From: W2P13-069 sp963590525
GTDB taxonomy: Bacteria > Actinomycetota > Coriobacteriia > Coriobacteriales > QAMH01
Reading direction: 5' to 3'
Assembly: GCA_963590525.1 (NCBI GenBank)
Contig: CAVAPV010000053.1
Location: forward strand, 1-15,006
Length of the DNA: 15,006 nucleotides
Shown here: positions 1 through 6,393 of the stretch, one piece after another
Layout of the letters: each line of letters begins with the position of its first letter
Numbering within the stretch: the stretch's first letter is position 1
Made by a program: the position numbers and the translations under genes
Notes under the pieces: generated by a model
Database searches by the model: none
What the model saw: the letters and a program-made list of their open reading frames with translations, nothing else
Told to the model about the DNA's origin: nothing

Positions 1-895
1 ATCCGAGCATCATTCGAACATGCTGCCGTGGCGCATTGCAGCACAAGCGTGCGGTGCAAAGGTGCACTATATCCCGCTCGACGGCAGCGGGCGCATCGAC
101 ATGGGTGCTTATCGCCAGCTGTTGCAAGAGCATCGCGTCAAGCTCGTTTGCGTTGCGCAGATCTCAAACTCCATGGGGCTTATCAACCCCGTACGCAAGA
201 TGGCAGACGCGGCCCATGCGGCCGGAGCGCGTATCTTTGTGGATGCGGCGCAGTCCTTTCCGCATTTGGCGATTAACGTGCAGGAGCTTGGATGCGACTT
301 TCTCGCGTTTAGCGGACATAAGGCATATGGCCCCTTTGGCGTGGGCGGCTTATGGATAAGCGACGATGCCTTTGCCGAGATGGACCCCGCCTTTGCAGGC
401 GGCGGGACCATCTCCCATGTGGGGCGCGACAGCTATTACCTGCGTCAAGGCGCGATCCAGTACGAGCTGGGCACGCCCCCTATCGCGCAGGCGGTAGGTT
501 TGGCCCGCGCGGTAGAGCAGCTCGACGAGCTGGGTATGGACGCCGTTGCCGCTCATAGCGCGGCACTCACCAAACATCTGCTGGCAGGGCTCGAGCTGCT
601 TGCCGATGTTTCCGTTTGGGGCGACCACACCCAAGAAGACGGCCAGACCGGGCTTGTGTCCTTTACGTTGTATGGCGTGTCTTGCGCGCGCGTTGCAGGT
701 GACCTGGGCGCACTGGGCGTGTGCATCCGCGCGGGCGGGCAATGCGCGCTGCCGTTTCATGCAGCGATGGGCCTTGATGGCAGCTGCCGCATCAGTCTTG
801 GCATCCACAACACCGCCCAAGATATAGAAGCTGCTATCACAGCTATTGCGATGAGTGCCAAACTTGCAGGTAAAGACAAGGTTTTTATCGATTAA
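1..895 (+). CDS. SufS-like cysteine desulfurase / selenocysteine lyase, 5' truncated
   Basis: The gene enters from outside the window; the open frame runs from base 2 and begins SEHHSNMLPW, matching the EHHSN(L)VPW segment of SufS-type class V aminotransferases, so roughly the first 120 residues are missing. The PLP lysine lies in SGHKAYGP (Lys codon at 320), preceded by the cofactor-binding VDAAQS segment. The mobile catalytic cysteine is present (codon at 743) in RAGGQCALP. Known family role: PLP-dependent removal of sulfur from cysteine, or selenium from selenocysteine, as an enzyme-bound persulfide or selenide. The loop usually reads RAGHHCAQP, so both histidines are replaced here (G, Q). 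It lies 108 bases upstream of arsM on the same strand and may belong to that operon. Whether it supplies Fe-S assembly, selenium recycling or the BioB-like enzyme downstream cannot be decided from sequence. Confidence 0.85.
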   Translation, partial: SEHHSNMLPWRIAAQACGAKVHYIPLDGSGRIDMGAYRQLLQEHRVKLVCVAQISNSMGLINPVRKMADAAHAAGARIFVDAAQSFPHLAINVQELGCDFLAFSGHKAYGPFGVGGLWISDDAFAEMDPAFAGGGTISHVGRDSYYLRQGAIQYELGTPPIAQAVGLARAVEQLDELGMDAVAAHSAALTKHLLAGLELLADVSVWGDHTQEDGQTGLVSFTLYGVSCARVAGDLGALGVCIRAGGQCALPFHAAMGLDGSCRISLGIHNTAQDIEAAITAIAMSAKLAGKDKVFID

Positions 896-990
896 AACGA
901 CAGTTTGTCGCATTTTAACGCGCCGCAGCAAAAGCACGTGAGGACAGTGCGGCACGCCGCTAGCCAGCTGTGGCAGGGCAGGGGCAAACC

Positions 991-998
991 AAGGAGGG
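991..998 (+). promoter_or_regulatory. Shine-Dalgarno site that fixes the arsM start
   Basis: AAGGAGGG lies 5 bases before the ATG at 1004. The frame is open further upstream to a TTG at 905, but the translation there has no resemblance to the family and no ribosome binding site, so 1004 is preferred. Confidence 0.8.
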
Positions 999-1003
999 CG
1001 AGT

Positions 1004-1822
1004 ATGAGCACCAAGCAGGTACGCGAGCATTATGCGCAGGTTGCGCAGCATGCCTCATCTGTAGACGAGGAGTGTAGCAGCGCAGATAGCTGCATCTGCA
1101 ACGCCGCAGACGCGGGAGAGGCCTCGAGCCTCTATGCCAAAGAGCTTTTGGACCGCCTGCCAGACAAAGCCCTTGCCGCTAGTCGCGGCTGCGGCGACCC
1201 CGTGAGCGTGGCAGAGCTCAAACCAGGTGAGACTGTGCTCGACTTGGGCAGCGGCGGCGGCATAGATGCGCTTATCGCCAGCGCCTGTGTGGGCGAGCAA
1301 GGCAAGGTCTACGGCGTAGATATGACATCTGAGATGATCGAGCTTGCCCGCTCCAACGCCGCGACAGCGCAAGCGGCCAATGTCGAGTTCTTGCAGGGGC
1401 AGATAGAAGACATCCCCCTGCCAGACGCAAGTGTAGACGTCGTTATCTCAAACTGCGTCATCAACTTTTCTGATGACAAGCCCGCCGTGTTTAAAGAGGC
1501 GTCTCGCGTGCTCAAGAGCGGCGGCCGCTTTGTAGTGAGCGACATAGTGTCGTTTAAATCGATACCTCAGGAGATAGAGCCGCAGATGCGGCGCATAACC
1601 GGCTGCCTCAATGGCATGATGACCCCGGAGCAATACCGCGAGCAGCTTGCTGCAGCAGGTTTTGCAAGCTGCGAGGTCAGGCCCAAGACCATCTACACCT
1701 TTGAGGTTTTGGAGCCGCGCTGCGCCAAGAAGGGGCGCACGGCCTTGCTAGAGGAGGCAAAGCACTATCCAGAGGCAGATGGCGCTTGCGGCAGCGCGAT
1801 TATCATCGGCATTAAGGGGTAG
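1004..1822 (+). CDS. arsM: Arsenite S-adenosylmethionine methyltransferase (ArsM)
   Basis: 272 residues. ArsM converts As(III) bound to three cysteines into mono-, di- and trimethylated arsenic using SAM. The SAM motif VLDLGSGGGID is at residues 78-88 and the acidic GVDMT loop follows. The three arsenic-binding cysteines of the family are identifiable: Cys63 (RGCGDP), Cys151 (ISNCVINF) and Cys201 (ITGCLNGMM). The 50-residue gap between the last two equals that in structurally studied ArsM proteins. The N-terminus carries extra cysteines at 24, 30 and 32 and the C-terminus two more (EPRC, ACGS). A strong Shine-Dalgarno fixes the start. It is followed after 3 bases by a radical SAM gene, so the two are almost certainly co-transcribed. 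The protein is quite different from the ArsM half of the fusion at 10899, so it is a separate paralogue, not a recent duplicate. Confidence 0.92.
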   Translation: MSTKQVREHYAQVAQHASSVDEECSSADSCICNAADAGEASSLYAKELLDRLPDKALAASRGCGDPVSVAELKPGETVLDLGSGGGIDALIASACVGEQGKVYGVDMTSEMIELARSNAATAQAANVEFLQGQIEDIPLPDASVDVVISNCVINFSDDKPAVFKEASRVLKSGGRFVVSDIVSFKSIPQEIEPQMRRITGCLNGMMTPEQYREQLAAAGFASCEVRPKTIYTFEVLEPRCAKKGRTALLEEAKHYPEADGACGSAIIIGIKG

Positions 1823-1825
1823 ACG

Positions 1826-2812
1826 ATGCAGGATTGGGTAGAGGCCGCCGTAGATGGCGCCTTGCACGGCAAAAGCCCTGCAGACGATGTGCTGTTGCGC
1901 TTGCTGGAGCTTGACGAGGACAGCGCCCAGGCCGCCCATGTTTGCTGGGCGGCTCAGCGTATTGCCCGCAAGGCAAGCGACAACCGCGCTCAGATATACG
2001 CTCAGATCGGCGTTGACATGCTGCCCTGTCCCATGGATTGCGGGTTTTGCACGTTGGCACGCTGCAATGCCTCGGATGAGGTGCTCGCATGCGATAAAGA
2101 GCAGCTCATCGTCCCCACACAGCAGATCGTCGATTACGCGCGTGTCTTTGACAACGCAAACGTGCACCTTATCAGCCTCATGGCAACCGCGGCACTGCCG
2201 TTTGAGCGCTACCTTGCTATCGTTACCGCTGTGCGTGATGCCGTGCGCGATGACCAAGCCATCATGGTCAACGCCGGGGATATGAGCCTTGAGCAGCTGC
2301 TGCGCTTAAAAGAAGCTGGCGCGCGGATGGCCTATCATGCGCATCGCTTGGGAGAGGGAGAGATAACGCGAATCTCATCTGAGCGGCGCTTGCAGACGAT
2401 CGGCAACATCAAAGAAGCAGGCTTAGGACTCATGACTGCCGTGGAGCCTGTCCACACCGCCACTTCTACAGCCCAGATATTGGGCAGGATGCACGAGGTG
2501 GCGTTGCAGCGCCCGTACTGCTCGGGTGTAGGCGGCTTGCATGCCGTGCCAGGTACGGCCATGCAAGATGCAAAGCCCGTAAGCAAGCGAAAACTGCGCT
2601 TGTTGGCAAGCGTGATGCGGCTGCTGGTAGGGGAAAGCATCCCCTTTGGCACTGGCGGCGCCAATGTCTTATGGGCAGATGCGGGAACCAACCCTCGTGG
2701 TCGCGACCTTGCCTGCGATCCTGATTTTTTGCGACGCGATGTCGCACGTTTACGCAAAGAACTGATAGGCGAAGGCTGGGAAGTGCCGGTCAGGCCTATC
2801 TATGGGCAGTAG
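1826..2812 (+). CDS. BioB-like radical SAM enzyme linked to arsM
   Basis: 328 residues. The radical SAM motif is C68-x3-C72-x2-C75 inside LPCPMDCGFC, which binds the [4Fe-4S] cluster that cleaves SAM to the 5'-deoxyadenosyl radical. The preceding IYAQIGVD and the following segments (VNAGDMS, MAYHAHRLGEGE, the late GTGGANVLWADAG) resemble the biotin synthase / HydE-type TIM barrel and not the ArsS type. Further cysteines (Cys80, Cys91, one in PYCSGVGG, one in LACDPDF) could bind an auxiliary Fe-S cluster, which in BioB donates the inserted sulfur; this is not proven. True biotin synthases sit with bio genes; none is here. It starts 3 bases after the arsM stop, with AAGGGG inside the end of arsM as ribosome binding site, so a role on an arsenical is suggested by context only. 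The substrate is unknown. Confidence 0.85.
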   Translation: MQDWVEAAVDGALHGKSPADDVLLRLLELDEDSAQAAHVCWAAQRIARKASDNRAQIYAQIGVDMLPCPMDCGFCTLARCNASDEVLACDKEQLIVPTQQIVDYARVFDNANVHLISLMATAALPFERYLAIVTAVRDAVRDDQAIMVNAGDMSLEQLLRLKEAGARMAYHAHRLGEGEITRISSERRLQTIGNIKEAGLGLMTAVEPVHTATSTAQILGRMHEVALQRPYCSGVGGLHAVPGTAMQDAKPVSKRKLRLLASVMRLLVGESIPFGTGGANVLWADAGTNPRGRDLACDPDFLRRDVARLRKELIGEGWEVPVRPIYGQ

Positions 2813-2939
2813 AGGCGTTGTTGTCAGCGGCTCGATGCGTCTGATATCCCGCGTCCGACGCTTCACGCTGTGCTGCCCCTCTGCAACGCGTACCGCGCCA
2901 AGTACAACCCCGCTCGCAATGCAAACCCGCTCCCAACGC
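2813..2939. other. Short intergenic stretch with no recognised feature
   Basis: Convergent spacer after the BioB-like gene. I see no conserved coding frame, promoter or further hairpin here beyond the terminator that follows. Confidence 0.5.
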
Positions 2940-2980
2940 AAAAACGCCCGGATGGCTGCTAGAGCCGTCCGGGCGTCTTG
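2940..2980 (-). terminator. Rho-independent terminator between convergent genes
   Basis: A 13-bp stem (2945-2957 with 2963-2975, one G-U pair) closes a 5-base loop. Read on the minus strand it is followed by five T (2944-2940), so it terminates the arsS operon. On the plus strand the stem is followed by only a weak T-rich stretch (TCTTGCCTTT), so it may partly serve the BioB-like gene as well. Confidence 0.85.
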
Positions 2981-2987
2981 CCTTTGA

Positions 2988-3003
2988 GACGTAGACCTAC
3001 GTC
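2988..3003 (-). promoter_or_regulatory. Bacterial SECIS-type hairpin for arsS UGA decoding
   Basis: On the minus strand the mRNA reads GACGUAGGUCUACGUC: a 6-bp perfect stem (GACGUA/UACGUC) closing GGUC, or equivalently GACGU/ACGUC around the loop AGGUCU. The AGGUCU starts 16 nt after the UGA at 3017-3015. From memory, the SelB-binding hairpin of E. coli fdhF has the same AGGUCU apical loop at 17 nt after its UGA. The real stop codon (TAG, 2999-2997) lies inside the hairpin. SelB recognition is inferred; the stem and spacing are seen directly. Confidence 0.85.
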
Positions 3004-4025
3004 GTAGAGCCGCCTCAACTGCTGCCTGCACCGGCGGTGCAGGCATAGCAATGGTTGCCAAAGCAGATACGCCGCTTAAGCGGTTGCGTTGGGTCGAGCA
3101 AATCGCCGATCATGCGCCCGTCGGCACAGGGCATGGCCACGGCCTGATTGAAATCGCAATCGTAGAGATGTCCGTCTGGCGCGACAGAAAACTCCATGCG
3201 GCACATCATCGACTCAACCGTATCCGGGTTGAAGGCATCGATGAGCTTGTTCATATAGACGTCAAGCTTTCCTGCCTTCATGAGCGCCATGGCAAAACGC
3301 CCACCTGGCGCGTTGGTAAAGGCAAACAGGTTGTCGAAGTCTATGTCGAAGTCTGCCTTGAGGCGACGCTTATACTCGGCTTCCATAGTGGCTTGATCGG
3401 GTGGCATGTTGATGCCTGCCGGGTTAAAGACCAAATCCAGCTGCAGTTTTTGTCCTGCGGCGTTGGCGCCGGCCTCGCCTTTGCCGTAACCCAAGGCATT
3501 GAGACGTTGCAACCCATGGATAACGGGCATGAAGGTCCCGGTGCCGCGTTGCTTTTCCATGTTGCGTTCGCGATAGTGCGGCAAGGATGCCACGACGTTG
3601 ATTCCCAGCTCTGCAAAGAGCTGCGGATAATGCTCGTAGCCGGGCTCCTCGTGGATGACCAAATTGCTGCGCACGATCATGGGAATCTTGCGAGCGCCTG
3701 CCTCGCGGATAAACCACTCAAAATCCGGGTTCATCTCTGGCGCGCCGCCGGTGATGTCAAGCGTCTTGAAGCCACGCTGGCAAAACACGTCCAGGCACTG
3801 CTCAAGATGCTCGCGCGACATGTGCTCGGTGCGATTGGGATGGCAGTCCAGATGGCAGTGCTTGCAAACGATATTGCACTGGCGCGTGATGTTGACCTGC
3901 AGCACGTCCAAAGCATCCAGGCTGTACTGGAACTCTTCTGGCACGCGCCCCACAAACGCGGGAAACGCCGCCATAGCCGCTTTGAGCTGCGGGTCTTTTG
4001 CGATTCTGTCGATTAACTGGGTCAT
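2997..4025 (-). CDS. arsS: ArsS radical SAM enzyme, selenoprotein with UGA-coded Sec337
   Basis: 342 residues if UGA at 3017-3015 is read as selenocysteine; 336 if it is a stop. The start at 4025 has GGAGGGA just upstream. The radical SAM motif is C50-x3-C54-x2-C57 (TRQCNIVCKHC), followed by the family's GFKTLDITGGAPEMNP, RSNL and LVFNP segments. The C-terminal Cys-rich motif reads CYACTAGAGSSU followed by GGSTT and TAG. The second ArsS in this window reads GSSC followed by GG at the same place, so UGA replaces a conserved cysteine. Known function: ArsS uses SAM to attach the 5'-deoxyadenosyl group to a methylated arsenical in arsenosugar synthesis. C326, C329 and U337 could bind an auxiliary Fe-S cluster or the arsenical. 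It is the second gene of a minus-strand operon, 91 bases after the AhpD-like gene. A simple stop-codon annotation would lose the last six residues. Confidence 0.9.
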
Positions 4026-4116
4026 TGTCCCTCCGTCGGCTGCAAGGGGCCTGGCTTTTGCAGCCAGCAAGCCCCAAGCAACCGCAATGCCCTAGGCATA
4101 CGCCCTAAAGCGCTGC

Positions 4117-4455
4117 CTACAGCTCGTTTTTCTCGATGATGTTGACGGCTTGGACGCCATGGACCAAAGACGCGCCGCCGCGGATGGCGTTGGCCACGTG
4201 GATGGCCTCCATGATCTCGTCCGCATCGCAGCCGTCTTGCAGCAAGGTGTTGGTGTAGGCGTCGATGCAGTAGGGGCACTGCACAGCTGCGGCAACAGCC
4301 ACGGCGATGAGCGCCTTCTCGCGTGCGGTAAGAGCGCCGTCTGCAAAGACAGAGCCGTAATAGCCCATGTACTTCTCCCAGAGCTCGGGGGCGGCACTGC
4401 CCACGCCCTCTGCGGAGAACTTGGCCAAATCTGCGGGGTTGTAATAGGTTTCCAT
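4117..4455 (-). CDS. AhpD / carboxymuconolactone decarboxylase-like protein associated with ArsS
   Basis: 112 residues, a small all-helical protein. The redox motif C60-P-Y-C63 sits in AAAVQCPYCIDAYT, preceded by the family's LTAREKALIAVA helix with Glu46. In AhpD itself a histidine follows the CxxC by four residues; here that position is Tyr67, so classical alkylhydroperoxidase chemistry may be absent. Small proteins of this kind are regularly encoded next to arsS and are described as arsenosugar-associated peroxidase-like proteins; their reaction is not established. AAAGGAAG precedes the ATG at 4455. It is the first gene of the operon with arsS and is preceded by a long, highly structured leader. 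A thiol or selenol redox partner for ArsS, or a reductant of methylated arsenic, are reasonable guesses. Confidence 0.88.
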   Translation of the reverse strand: METYYNPADLAKFSAEGVGSAAPELWEKYMGYYGSVFADGALTAREKALIAVAVAAAVQCPYCIDAYTNTLLQDGCDADEIMEAIHVANAIRGGASLVHGVQAVNIIEKNEL

Positions 4456-4690
4456 AGCGCTTCCTTTCGCTTGTTAAATCCCACCCGGTAGATGGGAAAT
4501 TGCCCTAATACACAAAACGCCGCTAAAGCGGCTCAAACAAAGTGTAGCGACCCCATAAAGATTTTTGGCCCGGGCGGGGGCCTGATCCCGCTCGAGCCAA
4601 AAACCTCAAAGGAGTTTGCTTGAAGGCAGCTGCAACTGCCTTCTTGCTAAGCCAGCTTTTGTAACGCTTTTGAGGGAGGACTGACTTGCT
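4456..4690 (-). other. Structured 5' leader of the AhpD-like/arsS operon
   Basis: About 235 bases without a credible gene. In minus-strand order it contains: an outer stem TTTGAGG/CCTCAAA (4669-4675 with 4604-4610) enclosing a hairpin GAAGGCAG/CTGCCTTC (4622-4629 with 4636-4643); a 17-bp arm hairpin with two imperfect positions (4562-4578 with 4587-4603); a GCCGC/GCGGC hairpin (4519-4532) followed by GTTTTG, resembling a weak attenuator; and TCCCA/TGGGA (4479-4483 with 4493-4497) just before the ribosome binding site. This order of stems, attenuator and RBS hairpin is what a regulated leader or riboswitch looks like, but I recognise no known class. Transcription from the minus strand is inferred from the promoter candidate at 4697-4726. 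Confidence 0.5.
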
Positions 4691-4696
4691 GAAACC

Positions 4697-4726
4697 AATA
4701 TAAGACACCATCCAGTAGTTGTGCAA
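4697..4726 (-). promoter_or_regulatory. Candidate promoter of the AhpD-like/arsS operon
   Basis: On the minus strand TTGCAC (4726-4721) is followed after 18 bases by TATATT (4702-4697). The -10 matches the consensus at five of six positions; the -35 is weak. The start would fall near 4690 and give the structured leader. Confidence 0.35.
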
Positions 4727-4739
4727 GTCAAATCGCAAA

Positions 4740-4976
4740 GTTTTTTACCTAATCTGCTATTGGATGATGACAAATACGCCTGAGCAGGGGATTGTGGCAG
4801 ACGTCAACAGAAGAGGTCACCTGTCTGCAGGTGCAAGAGAGGCAGTATCGACGACGCATATCGGCGCTACGTATCGCCCACACTCATGGGCCCCGCGCGC
4901 GGCTGGCTTTAAGCATTCTCACTCAAAGAGGATTGAGCAGCTCCAATCGGGAACATGGCTATATGCAAGATGCTAC
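4740..4976. other. Intergenic region upstream of the GTPase gene, no gene seen
   Basis: Open frames here are short, lack family resemblance and proper ribosome binding sites. It holds a small CACCTG/CAGGTG dyad (4818-4833) and a TATATG -10-like hexamer at 4960-4965 without a well-placed -35. Nothing else is recognised. Confidence 0.4.
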
Positions 4977-4996
4977 TATTTGCCACATCGCAAATA
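4977..4996. promoter_or_regulatory. Operator-like dyad upstream of the CobW-type GTPase
   Basis: Perfect 7-bp arms TATTTGC and GCAAATA separated by 6 bases, ending 26 bases before the GTPase start and AT-rich against a GC-rich background. Size and symmetry suit a dimeric winged-helix repressor. A related half-site ATCGCAAA occurs near the divergent promoter (4732-4739). The regulator is not in the window. Confidence 0.4.
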
Positions 4997-5022
4997 ACCT
5001 CATGAGGAGAGGAACATAGAGG

Positions 5023-6111
5023 ATGGACAAGATCGAGTTCTTGGTGGTCAGCGGCTTTTTGGGGGCAGGCAAGACCACGACGATGATCGCCTTGGCAGAG
5101 TACATGGACGCCAATGTCGAGAAAGTGGGCATCATCGCCAACGACCTGGGCGCGCAACTGGTGGACACCAACCTCACGCGCGAGAGCGGCTGCACAGTGG
5201 AGGAGATCGCCTCTGGGTGCATCTGCTACCAGATGGACAACACAGTGGACCGAATCCGCCGCATGCGTGACAACGCAGGTTGCAAGCTCGTGATGAGCGA
5301 TATCCCCGGTTGCGGCGTTGGCACGGTCGAGCACGTCTACAAGCAGATCCTGCGCGACAACTCCGATGAGTTTGAGCTGGGGCCGCTCACCGTTATCGTG
5401 GACCCCGAGCGCCTGCGCATGATCATGCCCGAGAAAGCAGACATCAACCTCCCCGTAGAGCTCAAATACCTGCTCGAGACCCAGGTCGAGGAGGCCGACC
5501 TCGTGGTGCTCAACAAGATCGATACGCTAAGCGATGACGACCTCAAGCACTACATGAACTTCTTGGAGGAGGTATGCGAGGTGCCTGTGTTGGCGATATC
5601 CGCACGTGAGGGCACGGGTATACCCCAGCTGGCACAGCATCTTATAAGCCATGGCAGCGCCCTGCGCGAGGTCGAGATCGACTATGCCGGGCCCGATTAC
5701 TCGCAGGCAGAAAGCGTTCTTACCTGGTACAACCGCCGTCTTTACCTTAAGACGAGCGATGGCAGCGCCGTTGACATGAACGAGGTCGTCGAGGAGCTGG
5801 TTGAAAACATCCGCATGGGCCTTATAGAGAAGAAGGGCAACGCCCCGCATCTTAAGATCTACGGCCTGGCAGGGGAGGACTTTGTCAAAGGCTCGCTCAT
5901 AGGCGTGGATTACGACACAGAATACGAGCACAAGTTGCAAGAAAAGCACGAGAACCTGCGTGTCATCCTCAACGCGCGCGTTACCTGCCCGTCGCGTGCC
6001 TTTAACCGCTTGGCAGACGACGCGCTGGATGATCTGTGCGATGCGCGCGGGCTTGAATGCCAGGTGTTCTTTACCGAGTGTTTTGGCATGAGCGACGAGG
6101 GGCGCAGATAA
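5023..6111 (+). CDS. G3E (CobW/UreG-like) family GTPase
   Basis: 362 residues. The P-loop GFLGAGKTT is at 11-19, NKID (guanine specificity) at 164-167, and SAREGTG near 200. G3E proteins are metal- or cofactor-insertion chaperones (zinc, nickel, cobalamin). The metal-binding CxCC motif of the COG0523 branch reads C66-I-C68-Y, so its last cysteine is lost, and the switch II motif is SDIPGCGVG (around 92-100) where ExxG is usual. The C-terminal ~150 residues (from LTWYNRRLYL onward) do not look like a standard CobW C-terminal domain. GAGGAGAGGA at 5004-5013 supports the start. It is divergent from the arsS operon and ends with its own terminator, so it is a single transcript. A chaperone for an enzyme of this locus, or for a corrinoid methyltransferase elsewhere, are both possible; the substrate is not known. 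Confidence 0.85.
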   Translation: MDKIEFLVVSGFLGAGKTTTMIALAEYMDANVEKVGIIANDLGAQLVDTNLTRESGCTVEEIASGCICYQMDNTVDRIRRMRDNAGCKLVMSDIPGCGVGTVEHVYKQILRDNSDEFELGPLTVIVDPERLRMIMPEKADINLPVELKYLLETQVEEADLVVLNKIDTLSDDDLKHYMNFLEEVCEVPVLAISAREGTGIPQLAQHLISHGSALREVEIDYAGPDYSQAESVLTWYNRRLYLKTSDGSAVDMNEVVEELVENIRMGLIEKKGNAPHLKIYGLAGEDFVKGSLIGVDYDTEYEHKLQEKHENLRVILNARVTCPSRAFNRLADDALDDLCDARGLECQVFFTECFGMSDEGRR

Positions 6112-6170
6112 GCAAAGGAGCCGCACAGATAAAGCAGTTGCATGGATAAGCAACGTGGTTGCGTAGATAA
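6101..6170 (+). repeat. Four imperfect short repeats around the GTPase stop codon
   Basis: The pattern GC-N3-GATAA occurs at GATAA positions 6107, 6128, 6145 and 6166 (spacing 21, 17, 21). The first provides the TAA stop of the GTPase gene. Function is unknown and the repeats may be decayed duplications. Confidence 0.35.
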
Positions 6171-6210
6171 GGCTCGGGCTTTGATTTGAAGCCTGAGCCT
6201 TGTTCTTTCT
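6169..6210 (+). terminator. Rho-independent terminator of the GTPase gene
   Basis: 13-bp stem (6169-6181 with 6189-6201, one G-U pair), 7-base loop, followed by GTTCTTTCT. Confidence 0.85.
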
Positions 6211-6306
6211 AGCGGCATAGAAGGCATCTGCTGCGGCGGAGACAAAGCATGACATAAGCTAAGATTCTCGCGCGGTGACGCTACCGCAGATGTTACTCTG
6301 TATCCG

Positions 6307-6328
6307 ATACTAATATGCATATTAGTAT
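6307..6328. promoter_or_regulatory. Perfect 22-bp palindrome upstream of the surface-protein gene
   Basis: ATACTAATATG is followed directly by its exact reverse complement. It lies 66 bases before the ATG, is AT-rich in a GC-rich region, and contains several -10-like hexamers (TAATAT, CATATT), so a dimeric regulator bound here would probably block transcription. Confidence 0.5.
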
Positions 6329-6330
6329 GT

Positions 6331-6351
6331 AACCTATTGAGCAAGTAGGTT
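6331..6351. promoter_or_regulatory. Second inverted repeat just after the palindrome
   Basis: AACCTA and TAGGTT arms are separated by 9 bases, giving a 21-base dyad two bases after the 22-bp palindrome. The ACCT/AGGT ends resemble MerR-family sites, but I cannot identify flanking -35/-10 elements with the 19-base spacing those need. Confidence 0.3.
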
Positions 6352-6393
6352 TACAGCGGAGGATCAAAGGGAACTGGAGAGGGGCTGAGTGCG

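Noticed and set aside
905..1003. TTG at 905 as an extended N-terminus of ArsM
   Set aside because: No ribosome site there, no resemblance to ArsM N-termini, and a near-perfect Shine-Dalgarno directs the ATG at 1004.
350..1051. Minus-strand open frame of 233 codons across the SufS-like gene end
   Set aside because: Antisense to the conserved PLP enzyme and runs into the arsM upstream region; no family resemblance.
3051..4016. Long plus-strand open frame opposite arsS (321 codons)
   Set aside because: It is the antisense of a well-conserved ArsS with all family motifs; its translation has no recognisable domain and no ribosome site.
4562..4603. The long hairpin as a rho-independent terminator
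   Set aside because: The U-run lies 5' of the stem and the A-run 3' on both strands, the opposite of a terminator.
4523..4738. 71-codon minus-strand open frame upstream of the AhpD-like gene
   Set aside because: It runs through several strong hairpins of the leader, has no ribosome site, and its translation resembles nothing known.
4719..4997. 92-codon plus-strand open frame before the GTPase gene
   Set aside because: Low-quality translation, no ribosome site, and it overlaps the operator-like dyad and promoter region.
4456..5022. tRNA-Sec or another tRNA gene in the divergent intergenic region
   Set aside because: No cloverleaf, anticodon arm or CCA-like acceptor could be fitted to the stems seen.
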